Shown in pieces: positions 1-8,163 of a DNA stretch of 64,000 bases. A model generated the notes under the pieces. It worked only from the letters and a program-made list of their open reading frames with translations, had not been told where the DNA came from and made no database searches. A program made the translations under genes and the position numbers. The stretch comes from CALOCY01 sp942491975 (GTDB lineage: Bacteria > Bacteroidota > Bacteroidia > Bacteroidales > Prolixibacteraceae). Position 1 is the first letter of the stretch. Each line of letters opens with the position of its first letter. The stretch covers positions 2,728,001 through 2,792,000 of the forward strand of contig CALOCY010000004.1 of assembly GCA_942491975.1 (NCBI GenBank), written 5' to 3'.

Positions 1-130
1 CCTTCGATTTTTCCAGTTCCAGCTTTTCGGTTAAAAAAGCTTTCTCCGATTGGCTTTTTTTCGATTTTAGTATAAAATAGATAAGGATTGCCCCTACAAC
101 AATTCCGGCTACGAGGTATAATAATTCCAT
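1..130 (-). CDS. RmuC-like protein, N-terminal part (runs off the window)
   Basis: Only the first 43 residues are inside the window. They form a start methionine, one hydrophobic membrane anchor (about residues 2-21, rich in V, G, I and L) and then a charged Lys/Glu/Ser helix that looks like the beginning of a coiled coil. This architecture is typical of RmuC, a membrane-anchored protein with a coiled coil and a nuclease-like C-terminal domain that limits DNA inversions. The decisive C-terminal domain is outside the window, so the family call is an inference. The gene reads off the left edge and shares its strand with the KAS III gene to its right. Confidence 0.5.
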   Translation of the reverse strand, partial: MELLYLVAGIVVGAILIYFILKSKKSQSEKAFLTEKLELEKSK

Positions 131-200
131 AGTATTTACATCGTTTATGAGGTTGTCTAATAATCTAATCGTCTTGAAATCCAAAAATCTGTATATCAAA

Positions 201-237
201 AATAAAAAAAACGCCCTTAACCAAAGGTCAAGAGCGC
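201..237 (-). terminator. Rho-independent terminator of the KAS III gene
   Basis: Read on the minus strand, a 12-bp stem (GCGCTCTTGACC with GGTTAAGGGCGT, allowing G-T pairs) closes a 3-nt loop and is followed by a run of eight T. It lies about 25 nt past the stop codon of the synthase gene ending at 262. Confidence 0.8.
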
Positions 238-261
238 ATTTATATTTTGTTTGTTGTGTGT

Positions 262-1344
262 TTATGGCATTTTGTATACGATAGAGTTGATGTTCATGCC
301 TCCACCTACAGAGCAAAGTACCAATATGTCGCCACTGTTAATTTCGTGTCCTTCAATCTGCTTTTTCATCACCTGGTCCCACAGGGTCGGGATGGTTGCC
401 GATGATGTATTGCCATGTTTATTGATGTTCATGGGCATTAGTTCGGCCACATTCGCTTTTTTCCTGTACAACTTTAATAAACGCGCCACAATGGCTTCAT
501 CCATCTTTTCGTTAGCCTGATGGATCAACACTTTGTTCACATCGTCAATGCCCAAGCCGGCTTTATCAAGGCTATCCTTTACCACACCGGGTACAACGCT
601 CAGTGCATACATATAAATTTTGTGCCCCTGCATGCGAATAAACAGGTCTTCCTGGTTGTGGGCCTTATTCAGCGACTTCCCCATTGCTAAATAATCAAGT
701 TCAATCCCTGAGTCAGATCGTCCGGCATGGGTCAGTATTCCTACCGGCTCATCGCTCTCCACACCTTCTACTACTACAGCTCCTGCACCATCGGCAAATA
801 TCATAGCATCACGGTCGTATGGATCAGCTGCACGTGAATTTACATCAGACCCAACAACCAATCCACGTTTGAATTCACCTGTACGGATATACGCATCAGC
901 CACAATCATAGCCTGTACCCATCCCGGGCATCCGTTGATGACATCGTGTACGTAAACAGCCGGGTTTTTAATGCCCAGTTTATGTTTTACCTTGTTGGCC
1001 AACGAGGGCATTACCTGTACCCTGTTGTCGCCGGGCAGTATATCCCCAAAATTGTGTGCTACCAGAATAAAATCAATATCTTCTTTATTGACACCCGCTG
1101 CGTCCAATGCGTGCTGTGCAGCAATGGCACCCATATCAGAAGTTACCCGGTCATCAGTAACCATACAACGCTCATCGATATTGGTAATTTCTTTGAACTT
1201 CTCAATGATCTCCTCGTTCTCTTTGTCAAATTTTTGTCCGGTTGCAGGATCAAAAAATATGTAATTCAGAAAATCATCGTTTTTTACCAATTTTTCAGGG
1301 ATATGGCTCCCATTACCTTTAACAACTGTATAAATTCTACTCAT
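262..1344 (-). CDS. 3-oxoacyl-ACP synthase III (KAS III/FabH-like)
   Basis: A 360-residue thiolase-fold condensing enzyme. The KAS III triad is visible: Cys139 in INGCPGW, His275 in LIHQANEKM and Asn312 in NKHGNTSSATIP. KAS III enzymes condense an acyl-CoA with malonyl-ACP to start fatty acid or related chains. The protein is longer than housekeeping FabH (about 320-330) and has an inserted N-terminal segment (residues 30-60). It may therefore be one of the divergent paralogues found in Bacteroidota rather than the main FabH, and no symbol is given. It lies 32 nt downstream of lpxH on the same strand, so the two are probably cotranscribed. A strong terminator follows. Confidence 0.85.
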   Translation of the reverse strand: MSRIYTVVKGNGSHIPEKLVKNDDFLNYIFFDPATGQKFDKENEEIIEKFKEITNIDERCMVTDDRVTSDMGAIAAQHALDAAGVNKEDIDFILVAHNFGDILPGDNRVQVMPSLANKVKHKLGIKNPAVYVHDVINGCPGWVQAMIVADAYIRTGEFKRGLVVGSDVNSRAADPYDRDAMIFADGAGAVVVEGVESDEPVGILTHAGRSDSGIELDYLAMGKSLNKAHNQEDLFIRMQGHKIYMYALSVVPGVVKDSLDKAGLGIDDVNKVLIHQANEKMDEAIVARLLKLYRKKANVAELMPMNINKHGNTSSATIPTLWDQVMKKQIEGHEINSGDILVLCSVGGGMNINSIVYKMP

Positions 1345-1376
1345 AACTCAACCTGTTCAAGTATTATCAATCGACG

Positions 1377-2153
1377 TTATTCTGTACTAATTTTTTTAAG
1401 TTCAATCTCTTTTTGATCGAAGACAGCATAGGTGAAATGCGTTATCCAATCGCCTGTATTTATAAAACGGGTGGTATCATTTAGCATCAAATCCATAGGC
1501 AAATGACGGTGTCCCGTTACAAAAATATCTACATGTTCATTTTGGATGTACTCACGGGCATATTTCACAATGCCTTCCTTTTCCATTCCTTTAAACTGAT
1601 CTCCCCCGCCTTTTGACAGCCTGCTTTTTTTAGACCATGAGTGTGCCAGCCAAAAAGCAAAATTGGGGTGAAGACGTGAGAAAATCCATTGAAGGCCCCG
1701 GTTGGTAAAGAGCTTTTTCAACAAGAGGTAACCTTTATCGCTTTTATCCAGCCCGTCGCCATGAGCAATGTAAAATTTCTTCCCGCCAATCTCAGTCCTG
1801 TACGGCTCACGATGTACGATTACCCCCAATTCCCGTGGAAGATAATCGAATACCCAAACATCATGGTTCCCGGTAAAAAAATGGACAGGAATACCACTAT
1901 CTGTAATTTCGGCAATCTTTCCCAGTGTGCGGATAAATCCTCTTGGAACAACCTTTTTGTATTCGAACCAGAAATCAAAAATATCACCCAAAAGAAAGAT
2001 TTGTTCAGCATCTCTCTTTATTTCGTCCAGCCAGCCCACAAACCGTATTTCCCGTTCTTTGTTATCGCCAAGGGCTGGTGCCCCTAAATGTATATCCGAT
2101 ACAAAATATGTTTTTCCCCTGTTTGTCAAAACAACGATGTTCCAATAGCTCAC
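1377..2153 (-). CDS. lpxH: UDP-2,3-diacylglucosamine diphosphatase (LpxH-type metallophosphoesterase)
   Basis: A 258-residue calcineurin-like phosphoesterase with the ordered metal-binding motifs DIHLG (residues 20-24), GDIFD (56-60), GNHD (95-98), HGDG (131-134) and TGHRH near residue 215. LpxH hydrolyses UDP-2,3-diacylglucosamine to lipid X in lipid A synthesis at the inner membrane. The length and the motif surroundings fit the Bacteroidota LpxH group. The longest frame starts with GTG at 2153. A TTG at 2129 would give an N-terminus closer to the family norm, which usually begins a few residues before the first metal motif. It is upstream of, and probably cotranscribed with, the KAS III gene. 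Confidence 0.85.
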   Translation of the reverse strand: MSYWNIVVLTNRGKTYFVSDIHLGAPALGDNKEREIRFVGWLDEIKRDAEQIFLLGDIFDFWFEYKKVVPRGFIRTLGKIAEITDSGIPVHFFTGNHDVWVFDYLPRELGVIVHREPYRTEIGGKKFYIAHGDGLDKSDKGYLLLKKLFTNRGLQWIFSRLHPNFAFWLAHSWSKKSRLSKGGGDQFKGMEKEGIVKYAREYIQNEHVDIFVTGHRHLPMDLMLNDTTRFINTGDWITHFTYAVFDQKEIELKKISTE

Positions 2154-2279
2154 ACTATTATTTTAATGGAGCAAATATATTAGGAATATTTAAGAAGGCA
2201 AGTGAGTTAAATCAATATAACGCCAAAAAGAAGCCCACATACAACAACACGGGGAGTGATCAATTTATTTTAGAATATC

Positions 2280-3446
2280 CTAGTCAAATATTTTAGATAG
2301 CCGTTGAGTCAAGGCCGGCCCCCGTAAGTCTTTAGCCATAATATTGCCTTCCGGGTCAAGCAGGTAGTTGTATGGCAACTGCTGTACATTGTAGTTGATC
2401 AGTGCATCCCGGCTTCCTTTCATGTCCCCTACATTTGTCCATATCAGCCTGTCCTGTTTTATGGCTTCCAACCATTCCGAACGGTCTTTGTCAATACTCA
2501 CCTGATATATTTCAAACCCTTTACGGCGATAATTTTTATAATTGGCAACCAGTACCGGGTTCAGGATACGCGAACCTTTGTCGCGTGCCGACCAGAACTG
2601 AAGCAATACATATTTACCCCGGAATGAAGAGAGTGCAACCTCTTTCCCGTTTACGTCCGGCAAAATTATCTCCGGGCTGTTTTGTCCTTCTTTGTCAATC
2701 AACCGGTTCACCTCTATTTTCCGCTCTTTTCGTATTAAGTCAAGCGTATTGTCATACAAGGCTTTTACATGTTCCGATTTAGGATAGATGCTTTGCAATG
2801 CCGAAGCCGCAACTTTCAATGACTGCAAGTCCTGAATCACGTAGTTTTGCTCATCAAATTTCTGGTACAACGCCAACACACTGGCCATTGAGAAAGGATG
2901 CTCCTCTACAAATTTCATGGAATAATTAACCTGTTGTTGTTTTATCTCAACCGACTGCTCCTGCCATTGTTTAATTTGCCGGGTGTATCCCGGCCTCTCC
3001 TTGTAGAGTGTTTGTAACGACACCAGCGAATCCAGTTTATGGTTGGTCTGTTGAAGGTGCAGCGTCAGTTCCTGTACCAACCCGGAACCTTCAGAGCCAT
3101 TCACAGCATAATCACGTGAAAAATTGGCTGCATCGCCGGAAACAGATATATGCTCTGCAGAATCAACCAACAGGGTAATAAAATTCTTTTCAGAAAGTTT
3201 TAGCAACAAAAATTTGGGAATAGATGTACTCCCCTGAAATTTAAAATTCCCCTCTTTATCTATTTTAACAGAGTCGACAGGCAAAGAGCCATTGATTTTC
3301 AACTCTTCCATATAGATCATTTTTCCATCAGCATTCGATATTTTTCCGGAGATCGTATAATTGCTTTTCTCTTTACAGCCTATAACAAAAAGCGTAAGTG
3401 CAGCTACTGCAATTACAACTGTAAACCGATTAGAATAGTGCTTCAT
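2280..3446 (-). CDS. Thioredoxin-fold lipoprotein (DUF4369 plus TlpA-like domain) lacking CxxC
   Basis: A 388-residue lipoprotein with a lipobox ending at Cys24 (FVIGC). An N-terminal DUF4369-like beta domain (about residues 28-120) is followed by a helical linker and a C-terminal AhpC/TSA-TlpA-like domain (about 260-388) beginning LPDVNGKEVALSSFRGKYVLL. Such proteins sit in the periplasm and usually carry a WCxxC redox centre. Here the place of that motif reads FWSARDKGS with no cysteine, while the cis-proline loop (QLPYNYLL) is kept. A thiol oxidoreductase role is therefore unlikely; a structural or binding role is more probable. It is transcribed in the same direction as lpxH, 126 nt upstream of it. 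Confidence 0.8.
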   Translation of the reverse strand: MKHYSNRFTVVIAVAALTLFVIGCKEKSNYTISGKISNADGKMIYMEELKINGSLPVDSVKIDKEGNFKFQGSTSIPKFLLLKLSEKNFITLLVDSAEHISVSGDAANFSRDYAVNGSEGSGLVQELTLHLQQTNHKLDSLVSLQTLYKERPGYTRQIKQWQEQSVEIKQQQVNYSMKFVEEHPFSMASVLALYQKFDEQNYVIQDLQSLKVAASALQSIYPKSEHVKALYDNTLDLIRKERKIEVNRLIDKEGQNSPEIILPDVNGKEVALSSFRGKYVLLQFWSARDKGSRILNPVLVANYKNYRRKGFEIYQVSIDKDRSEWLEAIKQDRLIWTNVGDMKGSRDALINYNVQQLPYNYLLDPEGNIMAKDLRGPALTQRLSKIFD

Positions 3447-3926
3447 ATTACAATGCGTTAATTTTATAGTATTAAAATGATAAATTGACGAATAAAATGA
3501 CTGATAAGCTATCAGTTCAAATCCACATAAAACCTTGTGTGCAATACCTATATAATTTCAAAAAGCTTTTAGGAGCAACGCAAACTAAAAGATCATTTTG
3601 AAACATATCCGGTATTTAACGGGCTAAAATAAAGAAAATTCTTTTGATTAACTATCTCCATGGCGGGACCTGGGAATATTTCGCCAAATATTTAAAAACT
3701 GTTTAAAATTTATACTTTGGTATTTTTTTGCGCCTTAAGCCCTCAATTCAGCGTTAAAATTTCCTTAAACAGCGATGCTATTCGTGTCAATTTTGCCTTG
3801 CCTGAAAACTTAATCCATCAAAAATCTTTCTCAAAAACAAATTTAAACAGTTTCTTAGTTCAATTCAAAAATTCCAGTTGTTTTGAATTACAATTGGTAT
3901 TACTTGGGGTATTATCTTAATTTTGC
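3447..3926. other. Intergenic region between divergent genes
   Basis: This AT-rich stretch of 480 nt separates the divergent thioredoxin-fold lipoprotein and ribF. No convincing gene, RNA structure or repeat was seen. A TAATTTTG box at 3918-3925 fits the Bacteroidota -7 element and lies only one base before the annotated ribF ATG, which matters for the choice of ribF start. Confidence 0.4.
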
Positions 3927-4883
3927 ATGCAACCTTTTATATCAAAACCCGTGCAGGTCCATACAGATCCATATAAATTTCATGCCCGGAACCCGGTGGT
4001 CACCATCGGGACATTTGACGGGATACACCTCGGGCACCAACAGGTAATTGCCCGGCTAAAAGAGATTGCCCGAAAGGAAGACGGGGAGACGGTAGTTTTT
4101 ACATTTTATCCTCATCCCCGGCTGGTAACAAGCCCCGAAGAGCAAAACCTCCGGTTGCTTACCACACTTGAAGAGAAGAAGAAGCTGTTTTCAGACCTGG
4201 GGATCGGTCATCTGATGGTTTTTCCGTTTACCGCTGCATTTTCAAAAATGAAGTACCACGATTTCGTGCGTTCGGTACTGGTCGATACCATGAAAATATC
4301 GCACCTGGTGATTGGTTACGATCATAAATTCGGGCACAATCGTGATGGGGGTTTCGAATACCTGCAAGAGTGTGCACAATCGCTAAATTTCAGGATATCA
4401 CAACTTGATGTACTCGACAAACACAGCGTAAATGTTAGCTCAACACGGATCAGGAAAGCTATTGAAGAGGGGAATATGGAGCTTGCCAATGATTTTTTGG
4501 GTTACTGTTATATGCTCAGCGGGCGGGTTGTAAAAGGCAACCAGATAGGGCGCACCATGGGCTTCCCCACCGCCAATATCGAAGTTTTTGACAAACATAA
4601 ACTGGTGCCCGGAACAGGGGTGTATGCCATTCATGCGCTTCTCGACGGGCAACAGCACAACGGGATGCTTAATATCGGGTACCGTCCCACCATCAACAGC
4701 AATATGGACCATCGGAGCATCGAAACCCACATATTTGGCGTGGAAAAAGATCTGTACAATAAAGCCATCGAAATCCGGTTTGTGAAAAAAATCAGGGACG
4801 AACAAAAATTTGATTCGCTCAACCAGTTACAGGAGCAATTACACCACGATAAACGTACAATATTTAAAGTCCTCAAAATATAA
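3927..4883 (+). CDS. ribF: Bifunctional riboflavin kinase / FAD synthetase
   Basis: A 318-residue protein with two domains. The N-terminal nucleotidyltransferase carries GTFDGIHLGH (28-37) and SSTRIR (171-176). The C-terminal riboflavin kinase domain carries VVKGNQIGRTMGFPTAN (201-217). Together they convert riboflavin to FMN and then FAD in the cytoplasm. The ATG at 3927 is preceded immediately by a -7-like TAATTTTG box. If that box is used, the transcript would begin after this ATG and the GTG at 3951 would be the start. The latter also gives the short N-terminus usual in the family. The longer form is kept here because it starts with ATG. Confidence 0.95.
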   Translation: MQPFISKPVQVHTDPYKFHARNPVVTIGTFDGIHLGHQQVIARLKEIARKEDGETVVFTFYPHPRLVTSPEEQNLRLLTTLEEKKKLFSDLGIGHLMVFPFTAAFSKMKYHDFVRSVLVDTMKISHLVIGYDHKFGHNRDGGFEYLQECAQSLNFRISQLDVLDKHSVNVSSTRIRKAIEEGNMELANDFLGYCYMLSGRVVKGNQIGRTMGFPTANIEVFDKHKLVPGTGVYAIHALLDGQQHNGMLNIGYRPTINSNMDHRSIETHIFGVEKDLYNKAIEIRFVKKIRDEQKFDSLNQLQEQLHHDKRTIFKVLKI

Positions 4884-4892
4884 TTATCTTTG
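4862..4892 (+). promoter_or_regulatory. Bacteroidota-type promoter for ahcY
   Basis: A perfect -7 box TATCTTTG (4885-4892) lies 25 nt before the ahcY ATG. A -33-like TTTA is placed 19 nt upstream of it. The promoter overlaps the last codons of ribF, suggesting ahcY has its own transcription start. Confidence 0.6.
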
Positions 4893-4917
4893 CTCCAAAT
4901 TATTAAATCAACAATAT

Positions 4918-6336
4918 ATGAATGTTATTACAGATAAGAAAATGGAATATAAGATAGCTGACATCAGTTTGGCCGGGTTCGGCCGCAAAGAGATTGAGAT
5001 TGCAGAGAAGGAGATGCCCGGATTGATGGCCATCCGTAAAAAATATGCTGCTGAGAAACCTCTCAAAGGATCCCGCGTAATGGGTTCCTTGCACATGACT
5101 ATACAAACAGCTGTGTTAATCGAAACCCTTGTGGCACTGGGTGCCAAGGTGCGGTGGTGTAGTTGTAACATCTTCTCCACCCAGGATCATGCTGCGGCAG
5201 CTATTGCTGCTGCCGGTGTCCCTGTTTTTGCATGGAAAGGCGAAACACTGGAAGAGTATTGGTGGTGTACCGAGCGGGCACTTGATTTTGGTGAAGGCAA
5301 AGGGCCAACCCTCATTGTTGATGATGGCGGTGATGCCACTGTAATGATCCACATCGGGTACGAAGCCGAAAAGAATGCGGCTGTACTCGATACCAAAGTC
5401 GAGGGCGAAGATGAGAAGGAGCTGTTGTTGCGCCTGAAAAAAATAGTACAGGATACACCTCAACGCTGGACGAAGACAGTTGCCGATATCAAAGGTGTTT
5501 CTGAAGAAACCACCACAGGGGTACACCGTTTGTACCAGATGAAAGAAGAGGGAAAACTGCTCTTCCCGGCCATTAACGTAAACGACTCAGTTACCAAATC
5601 GAAGTTTGATAACCTGTACGGATGCCGCGAATCGCTAGCTGATGGCATTAAGCGTGCCACCGATGTGATGGTAGCCGGAAAAGTAGTGGTAGTGGCCGGA
5701 TACGGTGATGTGGGTAAAGGATGTGCCCACTCAATGAAAGGTTACGGTGCCCGTGTAATTGTGACCGAGATAGACCCGATATGTGCGCTGCAGGCTGCCA
5801 TGGAAGGTTTTGAAGTAACCACCATGGAAGAGGCGGTAACGGAAGGAAACATATTTGTGACCACCACCGGCAACCGTGATATTATTACGCTGGAGCATAT
5901 GCAAGCCATGAAAGACCAGGCCATTGTATGTAACATTGGTCATTTTGATAACGAGATACAAGTGGGACGTTTGGAGAATTGTCCCGGTGTTGAGCGGGTA
6001 AATATTAAGCCGCAGGTTGATAAATATATATTTGACCATGGACGTGCCCTGTTTTTATTGGCCGAAGGCCGTTTGGTAAACCTGGGATGTGCTACCGGAC
6101 ACCCCTCGTTTGTGATGAGCAACTCATTCTCGAACCAAACCCTTGCACAAATTGAGCTGTGGAAAAACGATTATGCTGTTGATGTATACCGCCTGCCCAA
6201 ACAACTGGACGAAGAGGTGGCACGCCTGCACCTGGAGCAGCTGGGCGTAAAACTCACGAAGCTTACTCCCGGACAGTCTGATTATTTAGGCATACCCGTA
6301 GAGGGACCCTATAAACCGGAGCATTATCGATACTAA
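4918..6336 (+). CDS. ahcY: Adenosylhomocysteinase
   Basis: A 472-residue S-adenosylhomocysteine hydrolase that splits S-adenosylhomocysteine into adenosine and homocysteine in the methyl cycle. Visible marks are the substrate-domain HMTIQTA (around residue 59), the NAD-binding AGYGDVGKG (260-268) and the C-terminal YKPEHYRY, whose Lys and Tyr reach into the neighbouring subunit's NAD site. The reading frame is open further upstream, to 4810, but that would overlap ribF by 74 nt and bypass the promoter at 4885. ATG 4918 is therefore chosen (4942 is a second candidate). Its last 189 nt are repeated immediately downstream. Confidence 0.95.
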   Translation: MNVITDKKMEYKIADISLAGFGRKEIEIAEKEMPGLMAIRKKYAAEKPLKGSRVMGSLHMTIQTAVLIETLVALGAKVRWCSCNIFSTQDHAAAAIAAAGVPVFAWKGETLEEYWWCTERALDFGEGKGPTLIVDDGGDATVMIHIGYEAEKNAAVLDTKVEGEDEKELLLRLKKIVQDTPQRWTKTVADIKGVSEETTTGVHRLYQMKEEGKLLFPAINVNDSVTKSKFDNLYGCRESLADGIKRATDVMVAGKVVVVAGYGDVGKGCAHSMKGYGARVIVTEIDPICALQAAMEGFEVTTMEEAVTEGNIFVTTTGNRDIITLEHMQAMKDQAIVCNIGHFDNEIQVGRLENCPGVERVNIKPQVDKYIFDHGRALFLLAEGRLVNLGCATGHPSFVMSNSFSNQTLAQIELWKNDYAVDVYRLPKQLDEEVARLHLEQLGVKLTKLTPGQSDYLGIPVEGPYKPEHYRY

Positions 6337-6348
6337 ATATAAACTATC

Positions 6349-6382
6349 AACCCTGACAGCGTTTTGAACGGCTGTCAGGGTT
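6349..6382 (+). repeat. CCCTGACAG-type hairpin, probable ahcY terminator
   Basis: A perfect 12-bp inverted repeat (AACCCTGACAGC with GCTGTCAGGGTT) has a 10-nt loop. It lies 12 nt after the ahcY stop and just before the duplicated tail. There is only a short T run after the stem. A related hairpin with the same CCCTGACAG core is at 29831-29863, so this may be a dispersed intergenic repeat that also ends transcripts. Confidence 0.6.
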
Positions 6383-6389
6383 TAAAGAT

Positions 6390-6578
6390 CAAATTGAGCT
6401 GTGGAAAAACAACTATGCCGTTGATGTATACCGCCTGCCCAAACAACTGGACGAAGAGGTAGTACGCCTGCATTTGGAGCAATTGGGCATAAAACTCACA
6501 AAGCTCACCCTTGAACAATCCGATTATTTAGGCATACCTGTAAAGGGACCCTATAAACCAGAATATTACCGATATTAA
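6390..6578 (+). pseudogene. Duplicated 3' end of ahcY (62 codons, no start)
   Basis: These bases repeat 6148-6336 at a constant offset of 242 nt with no insertion or deletion. Aligning the two by eye gives 25 differences in 189 positions (about 87% identity). Of the 23 codons that differ, 16 are synonymous and 7 change the residue. The frame stays open and ends at the equivalent stop codon, and the tail YKPEYYRY is kept. There is no start codon or upstream coding sequence, so it is a relic. The bias to synonymous change means the two copies diverged while both were under protein-level selection, before truncation. Confidence 0.9.
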
Positions 6579-6612
6579 AACATAGAAACAATTTAATTTT
6601 TAGTTTAAGATT

Positions 6613-7893
6613 ATGAGAAAAATTACATTCATTTTTTTGCTGATGTTGGCCACTTCTGTTTATGGACAAGATGCAGATCAACGCTTGGGACAACTTCTCA
6701 ATGCTTCAGATTTTTTTGGATTACAAGAAGCCATACCCGAATGTGAAGCTGAAGCAAGTGAATTTCTGCTTATGCTAGCTAAAGCAACAGCCGGGTACTA
6801 TTTTAATGATCCTGAAGGATCTCTTGAAGCCATAAAAATATTATTTGAAAAACATTCGGAAACACTGGGGGCCAATAGCTTTAGTATGGCTATTATGATG
6901 GCTCAAAATCACGTTGCTTTGCAGAATTATAAAGAGGCTGTGGGAATTTACGAAAGCATTATTTCAAAAGCCGGAGCTTCTTTAGATGCAGCAACAATAA
7001 ATGGATTTACCAATGCCCTGAAAATATATAAAGGGTTATCGGGTGTCCCACCACAAAAGATTACTTTAGGAAAGACAATGTCTATTCCGTTAAAACGAGA
7101 TAAAATAGGTCAAGATAAAACCGGGCTTATAACAGTTCCGGTCAAAATTAATGATTGGAATTCGGACTTTGTATTTGATACAGGGGCTAATTATAGTATG
7201 GTGCCGGAAGCTTATGCCAAAGACATGGGATTGAGAATATTAGCTGACTCCATCAATACAGGAGGTATTGGGGGCAATGTTTTTACAAAAGTAGCTGTTG
7301 CCGACCGTATCCATATTGGGGATATCATAATTGAAAATGTTATTTTTCTCGTTCTCCCGGATAAACTTAAGTTCTCGAAAGATGATGAGTATGAGTATGA
7401 AATTAAAGGTATAATTGGCATACCTGTTATGCTTGCAATGGGAGAAATTCATTTTTACAACGATTCTATCATTGTCCCAATGCAAAGCACAAAACGTGAA
7501 CTGAATAATCTCATGTTAGATGGGTTAGTACCACTGGTTAAAGCAACATCAGCGGAAGAATCTTTACTTATACATATTGATACCGGGGCAAAAACAGGAG
7601 GGTTGAGCTATAACTATTACGAGAAACATAAAGATGGTATCTCTCAGGAAAAAACAGATACTGTAGACATTGGTGGCCTTGGGGGAGAAGAGAAAAGCAT
7701 TGTGGTTGAATTGAATGATTTTCCACTTCAAATAGGGAATGGCAAAACAACACTACCCATGATACATGTTCATAAAGACCAATTATATGAAATGTCTTTA
7801 TTAAAGCATGACGGCACCGTTGGATTAGACTTTATGGAAAGATTTGATAAGATGATTATCAACTTTAAGGATATGTATGTCGATTTTGAATAA
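6613..7893 (+). CDS. Secreted aspartyl protease-like protein with two DTGA lobes
   Basis: A 426-residue protein with a signal peptide (about residues 1-18, ending VYG/Q). A helical, TPR-like segment (20-145) follows, then two retropepsin-like halves. The first half has FDTGANYS (Asp189) and the hydrophobic-Gly element GIIGIPV (267-273). The second has IDTGAKTG (Asp323) and ends with GTVGLDFM. Two DTG loops, each paired with a psi-loop Gly, in one chain recall the bilobed pepsin design. A single chain could therefore build a complete active site instead of a homodimer. The protein should be periplasmic or at the surface. The substrate is unknown. It stands alone between the ahcY relic and a terminator. 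Confidence 0.75.
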   Translation: MRKITFIFLLMLATSVYGQDADQRLGQLLNASDFFGLQEAIPECEAEASEFLLMLAKATAGYYFNDPEGSLEAIKILFEKHSETLGANSFSMAIMMAQNHVALQNYKEAVGIYESIISKAGASLDAATINGFTNALKIYKGLSGVPPQKITLGKTMSIPLKRDKIGQDKTGLITVPVKINDWNSDFVFDTGANYSMVPEAYAKDMGLRILADSINTGGIGGNVFTKVAVADRIHIGDIIIENVIFLVLPDKLKFSKDDEYEYEIKGIIGIPVMLAMGEIHFYNDSIIVPMQSTKRELNNLMLDGLVPLVKATSAEESLLIHIDTGAKTGGLSYNYYEKHKDGISQEKTDTVDIGGLGGEEKSIVVELNDFPLQIGNGKTTLPMIHVHKDQLYEMSLLKHDGTVGLDFMERFDKMIINFKDMYVDFE

Positions 7894-7915
7894 GCATAGA
7901 ACAGTTATCAAACAT

Positions 7916-7948
7916 AAAAAACAGGCAGCCGAAAGGTTGCCTGTTTTG
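7916..7948 (+). terminator. Rho-independent terminator
   Basis: The stem AACAGGCAGCC with GGTTGCCTGTT (one G-T pair) closes a GAAA tetraloop and is followed by TTTGATTG. It lies 25 nt after the stop of the aspartyl protease-like gene. Confidence 0.75.
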
Positions 7949-8163
7949 ATTGATATAGCATTAAACTTTAACTCAATGTTCCTCCCTTTTGTTGCAATAA
8001 GGAGGAGTTTATCTATATAAGATTAGGAGGTACCGACCGGACTATATGCAGTAACCCGCTTTTGTTTCAAATTGACCGACAGCAAACCCAAACTCACCGA
8101 ATTTAGTTGCATTGCTTGTCAAAACAGTCGATTTTAGCAGTGCAAAACAGAAAGATCTGAATC

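Noticed and set aside
4810..4917. N-terminal extension of ahcY by 36 codons
   Set aside because: It would overlap ribF by 74 nt and place the start upstream of a clear promoter. Family members begin near 4918.
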